In this document: positions 17,609 through 26,875 of the stretch, piece after piece
Numbering within the stretch: the stretch's first letter is position 1
Layout of the letters: every line of letters starts with the position of its first letter
Assembly (NCBI GenBank): GCA_964624235.1
Contig: CAZUXY010000023.1
Span: 3,476 to 67,475, forward strand
From: CAZUXY01 sp964624235
GTDB lineage: Bacteria; Spirochaetota; UBA4802; UBA5368
Direction: 5' to 3'
DNA length: 64,000 nt
Made by a program: the position numbers and the translations under genes
The notes under the pieces: model-generated
What the model was told of the DNA's origin: nothing
The model's input: only the letters and a program-made list of their open reading frames with translations
Databases searched by the model: none

Positions 17609-19340
17609 TTTCGCCCCCCCTTTTTTTATGGTTGAACAACCCTTTTAAAGCATCGGCTATCTCCTCGACGGAGAAGGGCATGCCGTCGTATTTCAGTATG
17701 GTTTCATGGAAAGCCAGACCGGTATGGAGGGTGAGCAGCCGGCCGAATTGCGATGTCGCGTTGTTCTCGACCATGATTCTTTTGTCCGCTTTCAAAAGAT
17801 ATTTTTCGGTTTCAGGGTGCACGGGATACACCTGTCTGAAATGCAGCATCGCTACACCGGGCAGCGCCAGCAGATCGAATGCTTCATGCAGGGCCGTGTA
17901 TACGGATCCCCAGCAGACGATGATGCCGTGGTAATCCTTCGGGCCGAAAAAACGGGGTGGCTCTGCCTCACGTATGAGGTGGCGTATTTTCCCCATTCGT
18001 TTTTCGACCATTGCGATGCGAACCGAGGGATCCTCGGTGATGTACCCGCCTTCATCGTGCTCGTCGCTGGCGGAACACACGATGCCCTCGCCGAAACCGG
18101 GCACGCCCCGCGGTGATATGCCGCTATCAGTGACGGCGTATCTTTTATATGCGGCATCGGTGGCCTTTATGTTTTTTTCAGGAGAAACGATGTCGCGGTC
18201 GATTTCCGTGGCCATCGCGGAGGAGTCGAGAAAAAACTGGTCGGTCAGAATGAACGCGGGAACCTGGTATTTGTCCGCAAGATCGAAAGCCCTGCGGGTC
18301 AGTTCTATTCCGTCCTCCAGGGTCCCCGGGGCGAATATGACGCGGGGGAACTCGCCGTGTCCGGCGTTAAGCACCATGTTCAGGTCGGCCTGTTCGGTCC
18401 GGGTGGGAAGGCCCGTGGCGGGGCCCGGCCTCTGGCCGACGTGTACCACCAGGGGCGTCTCTGACATGCCCGCGAGACTCACGCCCTCGGTCATCAGCGC
18501 AAACCCTCCGCCCGAAGTAGTCACCATTGCCCTTCCGCCGGCGTACCATGCCCCGACGGCCATATTGACGGCGCAGATTTCATCTTCGGCCTGTTCGACG
18601 ACGATTTCGAAATTCCCCGACTGCGACGCCATGAAAGTCAGCACTTCTGTCGACGGCGACATGGGATACGATGATACGAAATCGCATCCGCCCGCAAGGG
18701 CCCCGATGCCTATGGCGTCGCTGCCGTACAGCCGGGGAGCGTTCTTCGCTTCTTCTGACGCTTTAATGGATATGGTGATATTTTTGACCGCTGATATTTC
18801 ACCATACCATGAGTATCCGGCGCAGAGCGCCTCAAGGTTTTTTTCAATTATGGAAGGATCGTCCCGTTTGATATGTGATTTCAGTATGGTTTCGGCCTGT
18901 TGTCTGTCGACCGAGATAAGGCAGCATATAAAGCCGAAGATGGCCGTGTTGTAATACCGGTTGCTCCCCAGCGCCTCGTCCAGCCTGCCGCGCGGAACGG
19001 GAACGGCTGAGCATCCCTTCTCTTCGATGCAGGAACGGAGATGCTGTTCATCACCTATCACAATCGTCTGGTCATTTATCCGGTCCCTGAAGCGGTCGAA
19101 GGCTTTTTCGTTCAAGGGAAAGAACAGATCTATCCTTTTAACAAACGCCTGCACTCTGTGTGATGAAATTCTCAGTTCGGTGGAATTATTACCGCCACGG
19201 ATGCGGGACATGAATTCACTGTAAGAAAAAACATGGTAACCCCTGAGTTTTGAGGCGGCAGCCGTCATTTCCTCAATCAACTGGATGCCCTGTCCCGCTT
19301 CCCCGGATATTACCACTGATAAGTCGTTCCTATATTCCAT
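17589..19340 (-). CDS. korA: 2-oxoacid:ferredoxin oxidoreductase, fused gamma-alpha subunit
   Basis: The 583-residue protein has the gamma domain first (SGEAGQGIQLIEEMTAAA, EFMSRIRGGNNSTELRIS). From about residue 200 comes the pyrimidine-binding alpha domain (LYGSDAIGIGALAGGCDFVSSYPMSPSTE, EDEICAVNMAVGAWYAGGRAMVTTSGGG), followed by the C-terminal domain with DYHGIIVCWGS and MVENNATSQFGRLL. This gamma-alpha fusion is normal for two-subunit Kor enzymes. Together with KorB it makes an oxygen-sensitive, CoA-dependent complex that supplies reduced ferredoxin. It fits an anaerobic or microaerophilic lifestyle, or a reductive/partial TCA cycle. Confidence 0.93.
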   Translation of the reverse strand: MEYRNDLSVVISGEAGQGIQLIEEMTAAASKLRGYHVFSYSEFMSRIRGGNNSTELRISSHRVQAFVKRIDLFFPLNEKAFDRFRDRINDQTIVIGDEQHLRSCIEEKGCSAVPVPRGRLDEALGSNRYYNTAIFGFICCLISVDRQQAETILKSHIKRDDPSIIEKNLEALCAGYSWYGEISAVKNITISIKASEEAKNAPRLYGSDAIGIGALAGGCDFVSSYPMSPSTEVLTFMASQSGNFEIVVEQAEDEICAVNMAVGAWYAGGRAMVTTSGGGFALMTEGVSLAGMSETPLVVHVGQRPGPATGLPTRTEQADLNMVLNAGHGEFPRVIFAPGTLEDGIELTRRAFDLADKYQVPAFILTDQFFLDSSAMATEIDRDIVSPEKNIKATDAAYKRYAVTDSGISPRGVPGFGEGIVCSASDEHDEGGYITEDPSVRIAMVEKRMGKIRHLIREAEPPRFFGPKDYHGIIVCWGSVYTALHEAFDLLALPGVAMLHFRQVYPVHPETEKYLLKADKRIMVENNATSQFGRLLTLHTGLAFHETILKYDGMPFSVEEIADALKGLFNHKKRGGENEYLRS

Positions 19341-19596
19341 GTGGCTAAGACACCTTCCCTTTACGCCGGCAGGTGAGACATCAGGCCGCGCGGCAATGTA
19401 TCGGTAACGGAATACCGAATGACGTTATCATATCATACCGGTGGTACGGTGTCAACAACCGATCATGGCAGCAAGAAACTGGTGCGGGGGATCTCCCCGC
19501 ATAGGGTGGAGTACGAATTCCCGCCACTGATTCTCCCGTGCGCGGCAGGCCCGGCGAGCGTGTTGATAATAAGGAAACGTGCCGGTGTTGCCCGGA

Positions 19597-20826
19597 TTAT
19601 TGACTGTCCGGATTCGGCAGTTCTATCTCCAGGTCCGAAACCGGGAACGAGGCGCAGGGATGGAAGTAGCCGGTTTTTTTATCCCCCTCCCTCCTGCCGT
19701 CGCTCTCGGGACTCACCCAGATGTCTCCCCTGATCAGCAGGGTGCGGCAGAACTGGCATTCGCCTGAACGGCATGCCGAGGGCGGCGCCAGCCTGGCGCG
19801 CTCAAGCGCCACCAGTACGGATTCCTTTCCCGACGCGGAAACGGTCTTGATACCATCCCTGGTATGCACCTGCAGGGTGTAGGTCCGCCCGGCCGCGGCC
19901 TTAGGATAACTTTCGAAACGTGCGGGATTCTTTATCTCACCGTACGCTTCGCGGCGGATGCGCCGGAGGGGGACGGCAAGTTGTCGCAATTCGTTCCCCA
20001 CGAAATCGTACATCAGGTCGGGCCCGCAGAGGAAATAGGTATCATTTGAGGGATCAGAGTGTTTTTTAATAATGTCGCGTGTGATGAAGCCCTTTTCGCA
20101 TCCTTCGATCGAGATTTCCTCGCAGCTCATCACCAGCACAAAGGAAAATTTATCAGGAAAGCGTGAAGCCAGTTCCTTGAACTCCTGGTGGTACATGATA
20201 TCGGATTCGTCGCTGCAGCCATAGATGATCTTCAGTTTCGCGTCCATGCCCCCGTAACAGATTTCCCGGGCCATCGAGCGAAACGGGGTGATACCGGAAC
20301 CGCCGGCCAGGGCGGTGATGTTTTTCGAATCCCGGATCGGGTTGTATACCATGAGTCCCATGGGAGCGGAAGTGATCACCTTCACGCCGGCTTTCCAGTT
20401 GTTCCATATATAGTCAGTGAAGAATCCTCCGGGTGTCTTTTTAATGGTTAGCTCATAAAGTCCCTTCAGGGCGTCGGAGGGGCTGGAGGCAATGGAGTAG
20501 GGGCGGGTGATACGGCATCCGTTGACGTCCGCCTTTACGCTGAGGTACTGTCCCGCCTGGAAAAAAGCCGGTTCTGTGGTGCCTGAACCTTTATCGGCCT
20601 CGAAGGTGTAGGTCCTGGTGGTGCCGGTTTCCTCTTTAACCTCTTTGATTACCAGGTGCTGACGTGCGGGATGCAGGCGGGACGCCAGTTCGTTGATGAA
20701 GGGGGTTTCCGGCTTTTCGGCCCCGGCCTTGCTGAACCTTCTGGACCGGTTTTTCGTCAGGTTCTTGAAAGCGAGCAGGTCCAGGAGCGACCATTTCACC
20801 TTAAACTTCATCGGTTTCTTGTTCAT
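19597..20826 (-). CDS. Ferredoxin-NAD(P)H reductase-like flavoprotein with C-terminal 2Fe-2S domain
   Basis: The 409-residue protein has an FNR-type FAD domain (QYLSVKADVNG, RPYSIASSP), an NAD(P) domain (ALAGGSGITPFRSMAREI, YFLCGPDLMYD) and a C-terminal plant-type 2Fe-2S ferredoxin (SACRSGECQFCRT plus a late HPCASFPVSD cysteine). This is the PaaE/benzoate-reductase electron-transfer layout, moving electrons from NAD(P)H to a partner oxygenase, desaturase or reductase. ATG 20826 overlaps the stop of the desaturase-like gene by four bases, so that flavoprotein is the likely partner. The about 80-residue N-terminal basic extension is unusual. Confidence 0.87.
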   Translation of the reverse strand: MNKKPMKFKVKWSLLDLLAFKNLTKNRSRRFSKAGAEKPETPFINELASRLHPARQHLVIKEVKEETGTTRTYTFEADKGSGTTEPAFFQAGQYLSVKADVNGCRITRPYSIASSPSDALKGLYELTIKKTPGGFFTDYIWNNWKAGVKVITSAPMGLMVYNPIRDSKNITALAGGSGITPFRSMAREICYGGMDAKLKIIYGCSDESDIMYHQEFKELASRFPDKFSFVLVMSCEEISIEGCEKGFITRDIIKKHSDPSNDTYFLCGPDLMYDFVGNELRQLAVPLRRIRREAYGEIKNPARFESYPKAAAGRTYTLQVHTRDGIKTVSASGKESVLVALERARLAPPSACRSGECQFCRTLLIRGDIWVSPESDGRREGDKKTGYFHPCASFPVSDLEIELPNPDSQ

Positions 20827-22376
20827 GACCGTACCCCTCCTTTTTCCTGTTCCATGTCCAGCAGCGTCAGAAATGCCTCGGTCTGGCCGCAGAGCAGGGC
20901 GCTTGAATACCCGATCGTACGCAGGCCCCAGCCGCTGGTAAAGCGCAGTCCCTTGATGTGGACATCCTCTTTCATCATCATCATCCTGGGCAGTATGCTG
21001 TCCCAGGAATCGGTCTCGTATCCGTAGATAACGCCCTGGTATGCGCCGGTATACCGGGCGTAGGTAGGCGGCGCCGCTATGTCTATCTCCTCGATATGAT
21101 CGTGGATGCGGCAGCCGGTGGCCTTTTCGAAGTCTTCGATCAGATATCCCGCTATCTCGTTCTTTTTGCTGAAATAATCTTTCGGCTCTATCCCCTTCCA
21201 TGCCTCGGCTTTATACAGTACGGTGAAAGACATGATGCTCGTCCCCGGAGGGGAGCAGTCGGGAATCGCCCTGTTGAGGCATACCGTGGCCTGCACCGTC
21301 GGCCTGCCCAGCCTGGAGAAGTCGCTGTATAATCTGTCCGTGTCGGTGTCCTGATAGACGAAATAGGAGTAATCGGTAAGACCCAGTTCATCGGGCGAGG
21401 CATCCAGTCCGAGAAAAACCACAAAACCCGCGCTGGCGACTGATCGGGCGTTGACTGATTTAAGCGCGATGGGAGGGACTTCCGATTCAGGATGGATCAT
21501 CTCACCGTAGACCCTGGGCGGACCCGCGCAGCAGAGCACGTGTTCTGTCTTTATGCGCTCACCGCGGAAGGTTTCAACTCCGGTCACCCTGCCTTTCTCT
21601 ACCAGTATCCTGTCCACACGGGTGTTGAGTTCGATTTTTCCACCCAGTTCACGAAACCTTCGTTCGAGGGCCTCGGCCATTTCGGTGGACCGGTAACGGG
21701 GGATATGGGCGCCCCTGGTCAGAAATTTATACAGCATCGCCGCGAAGATGGTGAAGTTTATCCTGGATGTCGGTATCCCCAGATAGCACCAGTAGGCGCA
21801 GAGAATGTCTTTCACCTCCCGGGGTATCTTAAGGGCCCTGCATACGTCATCGACCGAATAGGCCGCGGTTTTCAGAAAATTCGGGTGCTGTTTAAGGAGC
21901 ACGTTTTTATCGGGATTGCCTTTGGATTGAGCCAGATATCCCAGGGCGTTGATGATCTCCTCGGATAGATTGATGAAGGAGCGTACGTAAGGACGGCTTC
22001 CGGGAACGTACTTTTCCATGGCGTCGATATAGGCGTCTATCCCGAAGGGCATCACCACGTCGATCTTCTTTTCCGGAACGATGAGGCGGTACGCTTCGGG
22101 GACCGGGATCCATTCAACCTCTACTCCCAGTTCACTGAACAGCCTGCCTATATCTCCCGGATTATCTGAAGGGCCGACATCGCACAGCTCGTGTAGCGAG
22201 GCCTCGAACTCGAACCGACCCCGCACAAAGCTGGTCGAGAAACCTCCCAGGATATTGTGCTGCTCGAGCATGAGCACCTTTTTACCCGAGAGCGCCAGTT
22301 GTACGGCGGCGGTCATGCCTCCGTTGCCGGCACCTATGACGACCGCTTCATATTCCCTGTTCCAACGTGTTTCCAT
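20823..22376 (-). CDS. FAD-dependent desaturase/isomerase-like oxidoreductase (CrtISO/phytoene desaturase superfamily)
   Basis: At 517 residues it begins with a dinucleotide-binding site, AVVIGAGNGGMTAAVQLALSG, followed by MLEQHNILGGFSTSF, the arrangement found in phytoene desaturase, carotene isomerase and RetSat proteins. The C-terminal FAD motif appears in KGLRFTSGWGLRTIGYSSAL. The substrate is probably a hydrophobic polyene, lipid or cofactor, but the sequence does not decide. No other carotenoid gene is nearby. AGGGTG eight bases upstream supports the start. It is the first gene of a two-gene operon with the 2Fe-2S reductase. Confidence 0.83.
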   Translation of the reverse strand: METRWNREYEAVVIGAGNGGMTAAVQLALSGKKVLMLEQHNILGGFSTSFVRGRFEFEASLHELCDVGPSDNPGDIGRLFSELGVEVEWIPVPEAYRLIVPEKKIDVVMPFGIDAYIDAMEKYVPGSRPYVRSFINLSEEIINALGYLAQSKGNPDKNVLLKQHPNFLKTAAYSVDDVCRALKIPREVKDILCAYWCYLGIPTSRINFTIFAAMLYKFLTRGAHIPRYRSTEMAEALERRFRELGGKIELNTRVDRILVEKGRVTGVETFRGERIKTEHVLCCAGPPRVYGEMIHPESEVPPIALKSVNARSVASAGFVVFLGLDASPDELGLTDYSYFVYQDTDTDRLYSDFSRLGRPTVQATVCLNRAIPDCSPPGTSIMSFTVLYKAEAWKGIEPKDYFSKKNEIAGYLIEDFEKATGCRIHDHIEEIDIAAPPTYARYTGAYQGVIYGYETDSWDSILPRMMMMKEDVHIKGLRFTSGWGLRTIGYSSALLCGQTEAFLTLLDMEQEKGGVRS

Positions 22377-22724
22377 GGTTTTTCACCCTGTACCTGTATT
22401 GCCTCCATGACCCTGCAGCCGTTGCGCGGGGACATGGGTCTGAAGACGACCGATCTCGACGCGTCGCTGCCGCATCCTGCCCGCTGTGCTGCGATGGATA
22501 AAGGAATGCACATAACAACGTTATGTTCCGATTATGCCGGGATAACCGAATTATCAAGCATTTTTTGATATATTCCGCGAAGATACGCTGAATAAATCGG
22601 GTTGGATATGAAACCGGTTTTTAACAAAAAGACAGGGCAGCGCTTAAAAATGCTTGATGAAAAAAGTATATCACAAAATCATGTCATATAAACATATAAT
22701 ATTATATAAACGTTAAGAGGTGAT
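22377..22724. promoter_or_regulatory. Divergent intergenic region with inverted repeats
   Basis: The 348-base spacer separates the desaturase-like gene (-) from the acyl-CoA ligase (+). It holds a perfect inverted repeat, CATAAC-aac-GTTATG (22511-22525), and a second, GATAA-ccgaa-TTATC (22541-22555), both plausible operators. An A/T-rich block at 22665-22715, with ATATAAAC repeated at 22686 and 22704, may hold the ligase promoter. No gene is visible. Confidence 0.4.
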
Positions 22725-24284
22725 ATGGCATCGATATGGGCGCGTGACACTGTGGGAGACATTACCAGGAGGGCCTCGGCGAAGTACGGCACAAAAAAAG
22801 CGGTTGTATTCAGGGACCAGGTACTCAGTTTCAATGATCTGGAAAGACACGCGTGCCGGTTTGCGCGTCTTATGCGTTCCATGGGCATAAAAAAAGGCGA
22901 CCGTGTGGCCGTGGATGCCTACAATTCGCATTATTATCCCATTTCGTTCTTCGGGCTTGCGAAGATCGGCGCCGTGCAGGTTCCCATTAATTACATGCTC
23001 AATGCCGAAGAGATCGCGTATATCACCAACCATTCCGGGGCAAGAGTATTTATTGTTGAGGATGCCCTCTACCCGGTTATAGAAGCTTACCGGGAAAGGT
23101 TTACCTCTGTTGAACAATGGGGATACCTCCCCCTGGGCGGGGGCGTGGTGCCCGAGGGGTTTTTCAGTCTTCCGAACGAGCTCGATACCGCGGATGACAC
23201 CCCCATTGATACCGACATCTGTCCTGAGGACATAGTACAGATCCCCTATACCAGCGGGACCGAGTCGAAACCCAAGGGGGCGATGCTATCTCATCGCGCC
23301 CTGATGTCACAATACTGCAGCTGTATCTTCGACGGTGAATATGAGTCATGTGATGTGAGCCTCCATGCGCTGCCGCTTTTTCACTGCGCGCAGCTGCATT
23401 GTTTTCTCACGCCGATGGTATATACCGGCGCCGCGGGTATCATACTTCACCGCGCCGATCCGCTGGAGATGATTAAAAGCGTCGAGAGATACGGGGTGAC
23501 CCACATGTTTGCGCCCCCGACGGTCTGGATAGGCATTCTGAACCATCCGGAATTGGGAAATTATGACCTCGGCAGTTTGAAAAAGGCCGCTTACGGGGCT
23601 AGCATAATGCCGGTAGAGATCATACACAGGCTTACCGAAACCTTCCCCGGACTTCGACTCTGGAATTATTACGGCCAGACCGAGATGGGCCCCGTGGCGA
23701 CCATACTCAAACCCGATGAGCAGCTGGTCAAACCGGGGTCAGCCGGGAGACCGGTATTGAATGTTGAGACGATCCTGATGGACGATGACGGAGGGGCCGT
23801 TCCCGGCGGGGAGGTCGGTGAAATCGTGCACCGTTCCGGGCATGTGATGACGGGCTACCTCGATGATCCGGAGAAGACCGGTGAGGCATTTGCCCATGGC
23901 TGGTTCCACAGCGGCGACCTGGGAAGGTTCGACGAGGAAGGGTACCTCTACATAGTGGACCGTAAAAAAGACATGATCAAGACCGGGGGGGAGAACGTCG
24001 CCTCCCGCGAGGTGGAAGAGGTGCTTTACCAACATCCGGGTGTTGAAGAGGCGGCCGTGTTCGGCGTTTCCGATCCCAAATGGATAGAACTGGTGACGGC
24101 CGCCGTAGTGCCCAGGAAAGGCGCGGCAATAACGGAGGATGATATCATCTCTTACGCGAAAGAGCGCCTGGCGGGATTCAAGTGCCCTAAAAAGGTGTTC
24201 ATAGTCGAGGGGTTGCCCAAGAACCCTTCGGGAAAGATCTTAAAGAGGGAGCTGAAACAGCAGTTTTCGGAGGTAACGGCCTGA
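22725..24284 (+). CDS. AMP-forming acyl-CoA synthetase (fatty acid-CoA ligase family)
   Basis: This 519-residue ANL-superfamily enzyme activates a carboxylic acid with ATP and CoA. The motifs are IPYTSGTESKPKGAMLSH (P-loop-like A3), NYYGQTEMGP (A5), GWFHSGDLGRFDEEGYLYIV (A7) and DRKKDMIKTGGENVASREVE (A8), with the catalytic lysine in NPSGKILKREL. Its first residues (ASIWARDTVGDITRRASAKYG) resemble long- and medium-chain ligases. The exact chain length is not readable. AGAGGTGAT before the ATG is a clear ribosome-binding site. Confidence 0.93.
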   Translation: MASIWARDTVGDITRRASAKYGTKKAVVFRDQVLSFNDLERHACRFARLMRSMGIKKGDRVAVDAYNSHYYPISFFGLAKIGAVQVPINYMLNAEEIAYITNHSGARVFIVEDALYPVIEAYRERFTSVEQWGYLPLGGGVVPEGFFSLPNELDTADDTPIDTDICPEDIVQIPYTSGTESKPKGAMLSHRALMSQYCSCIFDGEYESCDVSLHALPLFHCAQLHCFLTPMVYTGAAGIILHRADPLEMIKSVERYGVTHMFAPPTVWIGILNHPELGNYDLGSLKKAAYGASIMPVEIIHRLTETFPGLRLWNYYGQTEMGPVATILKPDEQLVKPGSAGRPVLNVETILMDDDGGAVPGGEVGEIVHRSGHVMTGYLDDPEKTGEAFAHGWFHSGDLGRFDEEGYLYIVDRKKDMIKTGGENVASREVEEVLYQHPGVEEAAVFGVSDPKWIELVTAAVVPRKGAAITEDDIISYAKERLAGFKCPKKVFIVEGLPKNPSGKILKRELKQQFSEVTA

Positions 24285-24299
24285 ATGTACACCAGCCTG

Positions 24300-24323
24300 C
24301 CGTCCCCTGGCTGACGGTCTTTT
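24300..24323 (+). terminator. Weak terminator candidate after acyl-CoA ligase
   Basis: CCGTC (24300-24304) pairs with GACGG (24313-24317) and is followed by TCTTTTC. The stem has only five pairs, so this is tentative. Confidence 0.3.
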
Positions 24324-24489
24324 CATGCTCCTCTTTCGCAATGGTCGTTCCCGCCAATACGGTGATTCGTTCGGGGGCGGCGAGACCCCCGCGAACCGGG
24401 AGCTTTTGCGGGGTATGAATTTATCCTTGCACAACGCCCCGTAGGCGCCTAGTGTGTCGCAAATCCTTCATGAATCCCCGGAGTCTGAA

Positions 24490-25347
24490 ATGATCAACCG
24501 CCGAACAAAAAGCCGATACATCACGGTGATCGCCGTACTGGTTTCGCTCCCCCTTCTCCTTTCAGCGAAACATGCCACGCAAGAGGCAAGGGTGAGTGTG
24601 GTCGCCTATCACACCTTTATCGGTAAAAAAAACATTCCAACCGATTTCAGCATCGAGGAGCTTCGGGAACAGATGAAAGCGCTCAGGGAGAAAGGGCTGC
24701 GCATTGTGACCATAGATGATGTGGTCAATGGGAGAGTCGCGGGGAACAGGAATGTAATGATCACCGTCGATGACGGAAATAAAAGCGTGTACCGGGCCTA
24801 TCGTGAGGTGTTCGAACCGCTGGGTATTAAACCCATGCTCGCGATTTATCCCAATATCATCGGCCGCCGTAAATACGCACTTACCTGGGAGCAGCTGAGG
24901 GAACTCGAACGGAAAGGCTGTGAGATCGCCGCCCATGGTTTTTATCATCTGCCGCTCAAGGAAAAGCTGTACAGGAAAAGCAAGCGGGACTTTGTCAACG
25001 AGATAGTTAAATCGAAAAAGGTGCTCGAAGAGAGGCTCAACCGGCGTATACGGTATTTCGTCTATCCCTCGGGGGAAACATGCACCGAGGCGGTGAGGCT
25101 GCTGCAACTGGAGGGTTTTAGGTGCGCCTTCACCATAACCTGGGGCACCGTGAAGGTCCCCCTGGATCGCAACGCGGACCTGTATGAACTGCCCCGCTAT
25201 ATGCTGGTGAAGGAAAACTGGAAAAGCGTATTCGCGCTCTTCGATAAAAGGCGGGACGGTGAAGAGAAGAAGCACAGGATAAAATACGTGCGGAAGATGA
25301 TGGTAAAAAACCCGAATCAAAAGGCGGATTCACGGCATGTCCGTTGA
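24490..25347 (+). CDS. Polysaccharide deacetylase family protein (secreted or membrane-anchored)
   Basis: The 285-residue product has an N-terminal hydrophobic segment (YITVIAVLVSLPLLLSA), i.e. a signal peptide or anchor. A NodB-type deacetylase domain follows: VAYHTF, the metal/base Asp pair in ITVDDGNKS, the metal-binding H-x3-H in AAHGFYHLPL, and FVYPSGE. Such enzymes remove acetyl groups from cell-wall or surface glycans; the substrate is unknown. ATG 24490 has CCGGAG seven bases upstream; a longer frame opens at 24454. The C-terminus is very basic. It overlaps the convergent MFS gene by 18 bases. Confidence 0.87.
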   Translation: MINRRTKSRYITVIAVLVSLPLLLSAKHATQEARVSVVAYHTFIGKKNIPTDFSIEELREQMKALREKGLRIVTIDDVVNGRVAGNRNVMITVDDGNKSVYRAYREVFEPLGIKPMLAIYPNIIGRRKYALTWEQLRELERKGCEIAAHGFYHLPLKEKLYRKSKRDFVNEIVKSKKVLEERLNRRIRYFVYPSGETCTEAVRLLQLEGFRCAFTITWGTVKVPLDRNADLYELPRYMLVKENWKSVFALFDKRRDGEEKKHRIKYVRKMMVKNPNQKADSRHVR

Positions 25348-26520
25348 GTTGTCGGAGCAAGTCTTGAAGTTCCCGAACCTGAAGATGGAGATGAAGGCGA
25401 GCATAAGGAAAAAACAGAGCACCCAGAACACACTCCTGTGGCTGAATTCGAGCAGTGCCCCGCTTAAAATACCGCCTATTCCTGAACCGATAAACTGGCA
25501 TGAGTTGTACAATCCCATGACCGTACCCTTTATACGGGTATTGGGATGCCGGGAAACCGCTGCCGGAAGCACCGGTGAAATAACGCAGTGTCCCGCGTAA
25601 AACAGCATGAATGAGGCGACATAGCCGGCCAGACAACCGCACATGAGAGCGACCGCCACGCCGGCGAACTCAAGGCAGAGACCTGTCGTGATCACAGGAA
25701 CCGTGCCCTTGCGGTCGGCCTTCCTGCTGAAATAATACATAAACGCCGTTCCCACCAGGGACATGGGAACATAAATCTTCCACATGTGTGATACGCCAAT
25801 TTCATTTTTCAACAGCAGCGGCATCACGAAGAATACGCTGTTGAGATTGAGGTTTCCCACGAAGCCGATGAGGTTCAGCCGGCCGAGATCGGGGTTGCGG
25901 ACCGCCTCCATAAGGCTTTCTTTTTTGATGTCGATGATCTCATCTTTTTCCGCTTCATGGTTGGCGGTATATTTCAGGGTATAAAGGATGGTGATGAATA
26001 TAATCCCGGCGCAGAGATAGAAAAGAAAGGGAACCCCTGCTTTTGCCGCGATTATGGGACTCAGGGTGAATCCTGAAATCACCGCAATACCCATTGAGAT
26101 GCCCACGTACGAAAGGGCCGAATTCCGCCGGTTTTCATCAACACCCTCGGTAAGCCAGGCCATGGTGACCCCCGAGATGGCCCCCGAACCCGCTAGCCCC
26201 CTTGCGGCTATCAGCGCGTAAATACTCCCGGACATCCCCGAGAGTATGGTTCCGGCCATATAGATGATCAATCCCAGAACGGTAACCTGTTTTCTGCCCC
26301 AGCTGTCGGAAAGTTTTCCTACTGGAACCTGTAATATGGTCTGCATTATACCGAATATACCCACCGCCAGACCGGCCAGCACGCCGGTGGAATAGGACAG
26401 TTCGGTGGCGAAGATCGAAAAGATGGGGATGATCATAGATACCCCCATCATGCGCAGGCCCATGACCAGGCTTATTCCGAAAATCAGTTTTCTTTCGTTT
26501 TCGTTGAAAGGAGATGGCAT
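25330..26520 (-). CDS. Major facilitator superfamily transporter
   Basis: The 396-residue integral membrane protein has about twelve hydrophobic helices. The conserved MFS loop 2-3 motif is GKLSDSWGRKQV, and the N-terminal half holds ISGVTMAWLTEGVDENRRNSALSY. A charged central loop (NHEAEKDEIIDIKKESLM) links the two six-helix bundles. It resembles drug or sugar efflux permeases, but the substrate is not predictable. The start has GGGGA upstream. It is monocistronic. Confidence 0.9.
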   Translation of the reverse strand: MPSPFNENERKLIFGISLVMGLRMMGVSMIIPIFSIFATELSYSTGVLAGLAVGIFGIMQTILQVPVGKLSDSWGRKQVTVLGLIIYMAGTILSGMSGSIYALIAARGLAGSGAISGVTMAWLTEGVDENRRNSALSYVGISMGIAVISGFTLSPIIAAKAGVPFLFYLCAGIIFITILYTLKYTANHEAEKDEIIDIKKESLMEAVRNPDLGRLNLIGFVGNLNLNSVFFVMPLLLKNEIGVSHMWKIYVPMSLVGTAFMYYFSRKADRKGTVPVITTGLCLEFAGVAVALMCGCLAGYVASFMLFYAGHCVISPVLPAAVSRHPNTRIKGTVMGLYNSCQFIGSGIGGILSGALLEFSHRSVFWVLCFFLMLAFISIFRFGNFKTCSDNSTDMP

Positions 26521-26875
26521 ACGGTCCCCGGCTATAACAGTGGAAGGCTAACGAAAGAGACGTCTAATTTCCACCATATTTTTCAGGATGATCCCATGTA
26601 TGCGCCGGAAAGTCGACCATTTCTGAATGATACGGCGTTTCACTTTTCTCGACGGTCCCCCCATGGTATACATACCTGAGATATAGATGGTTGACAATAT
26701 CTGCAGAGAGTGAATTTTACCATGGGTGAGCTATAATCCGCAAAAAAAATGCTTGTCATTTCATGGACAGCATTTTCAATAGTACAAAAATATTTAATTA
26801 TTCGGTAAAAAATATTAAATATTATTAAAATTTAATATAAATATTTAAATACCAGTTTATTTTTTTTTAAAACTT
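26521..26875. other. Divergent intergenic region, A/T-rich before IMP cyclohydrolase
   Basis: The 355-base spacer holds no gene. Positions about 26765-26870 are almost entirely A/T, in strong contrast to the G/C-rich surroundings, and run straight into the ATG at 26876. This suggests a promoter/UP-element region. A TTGACA at 26692 lacks a convincing -10. Confidence 0.4.

Noticed and set aside
20827..21201. Extension of the 2Fe-2S reductase frame to 21201
   Set aside because: Overlaps the desaturase coding sequence; ATGA overlap at 20823-20826 sets the true start.
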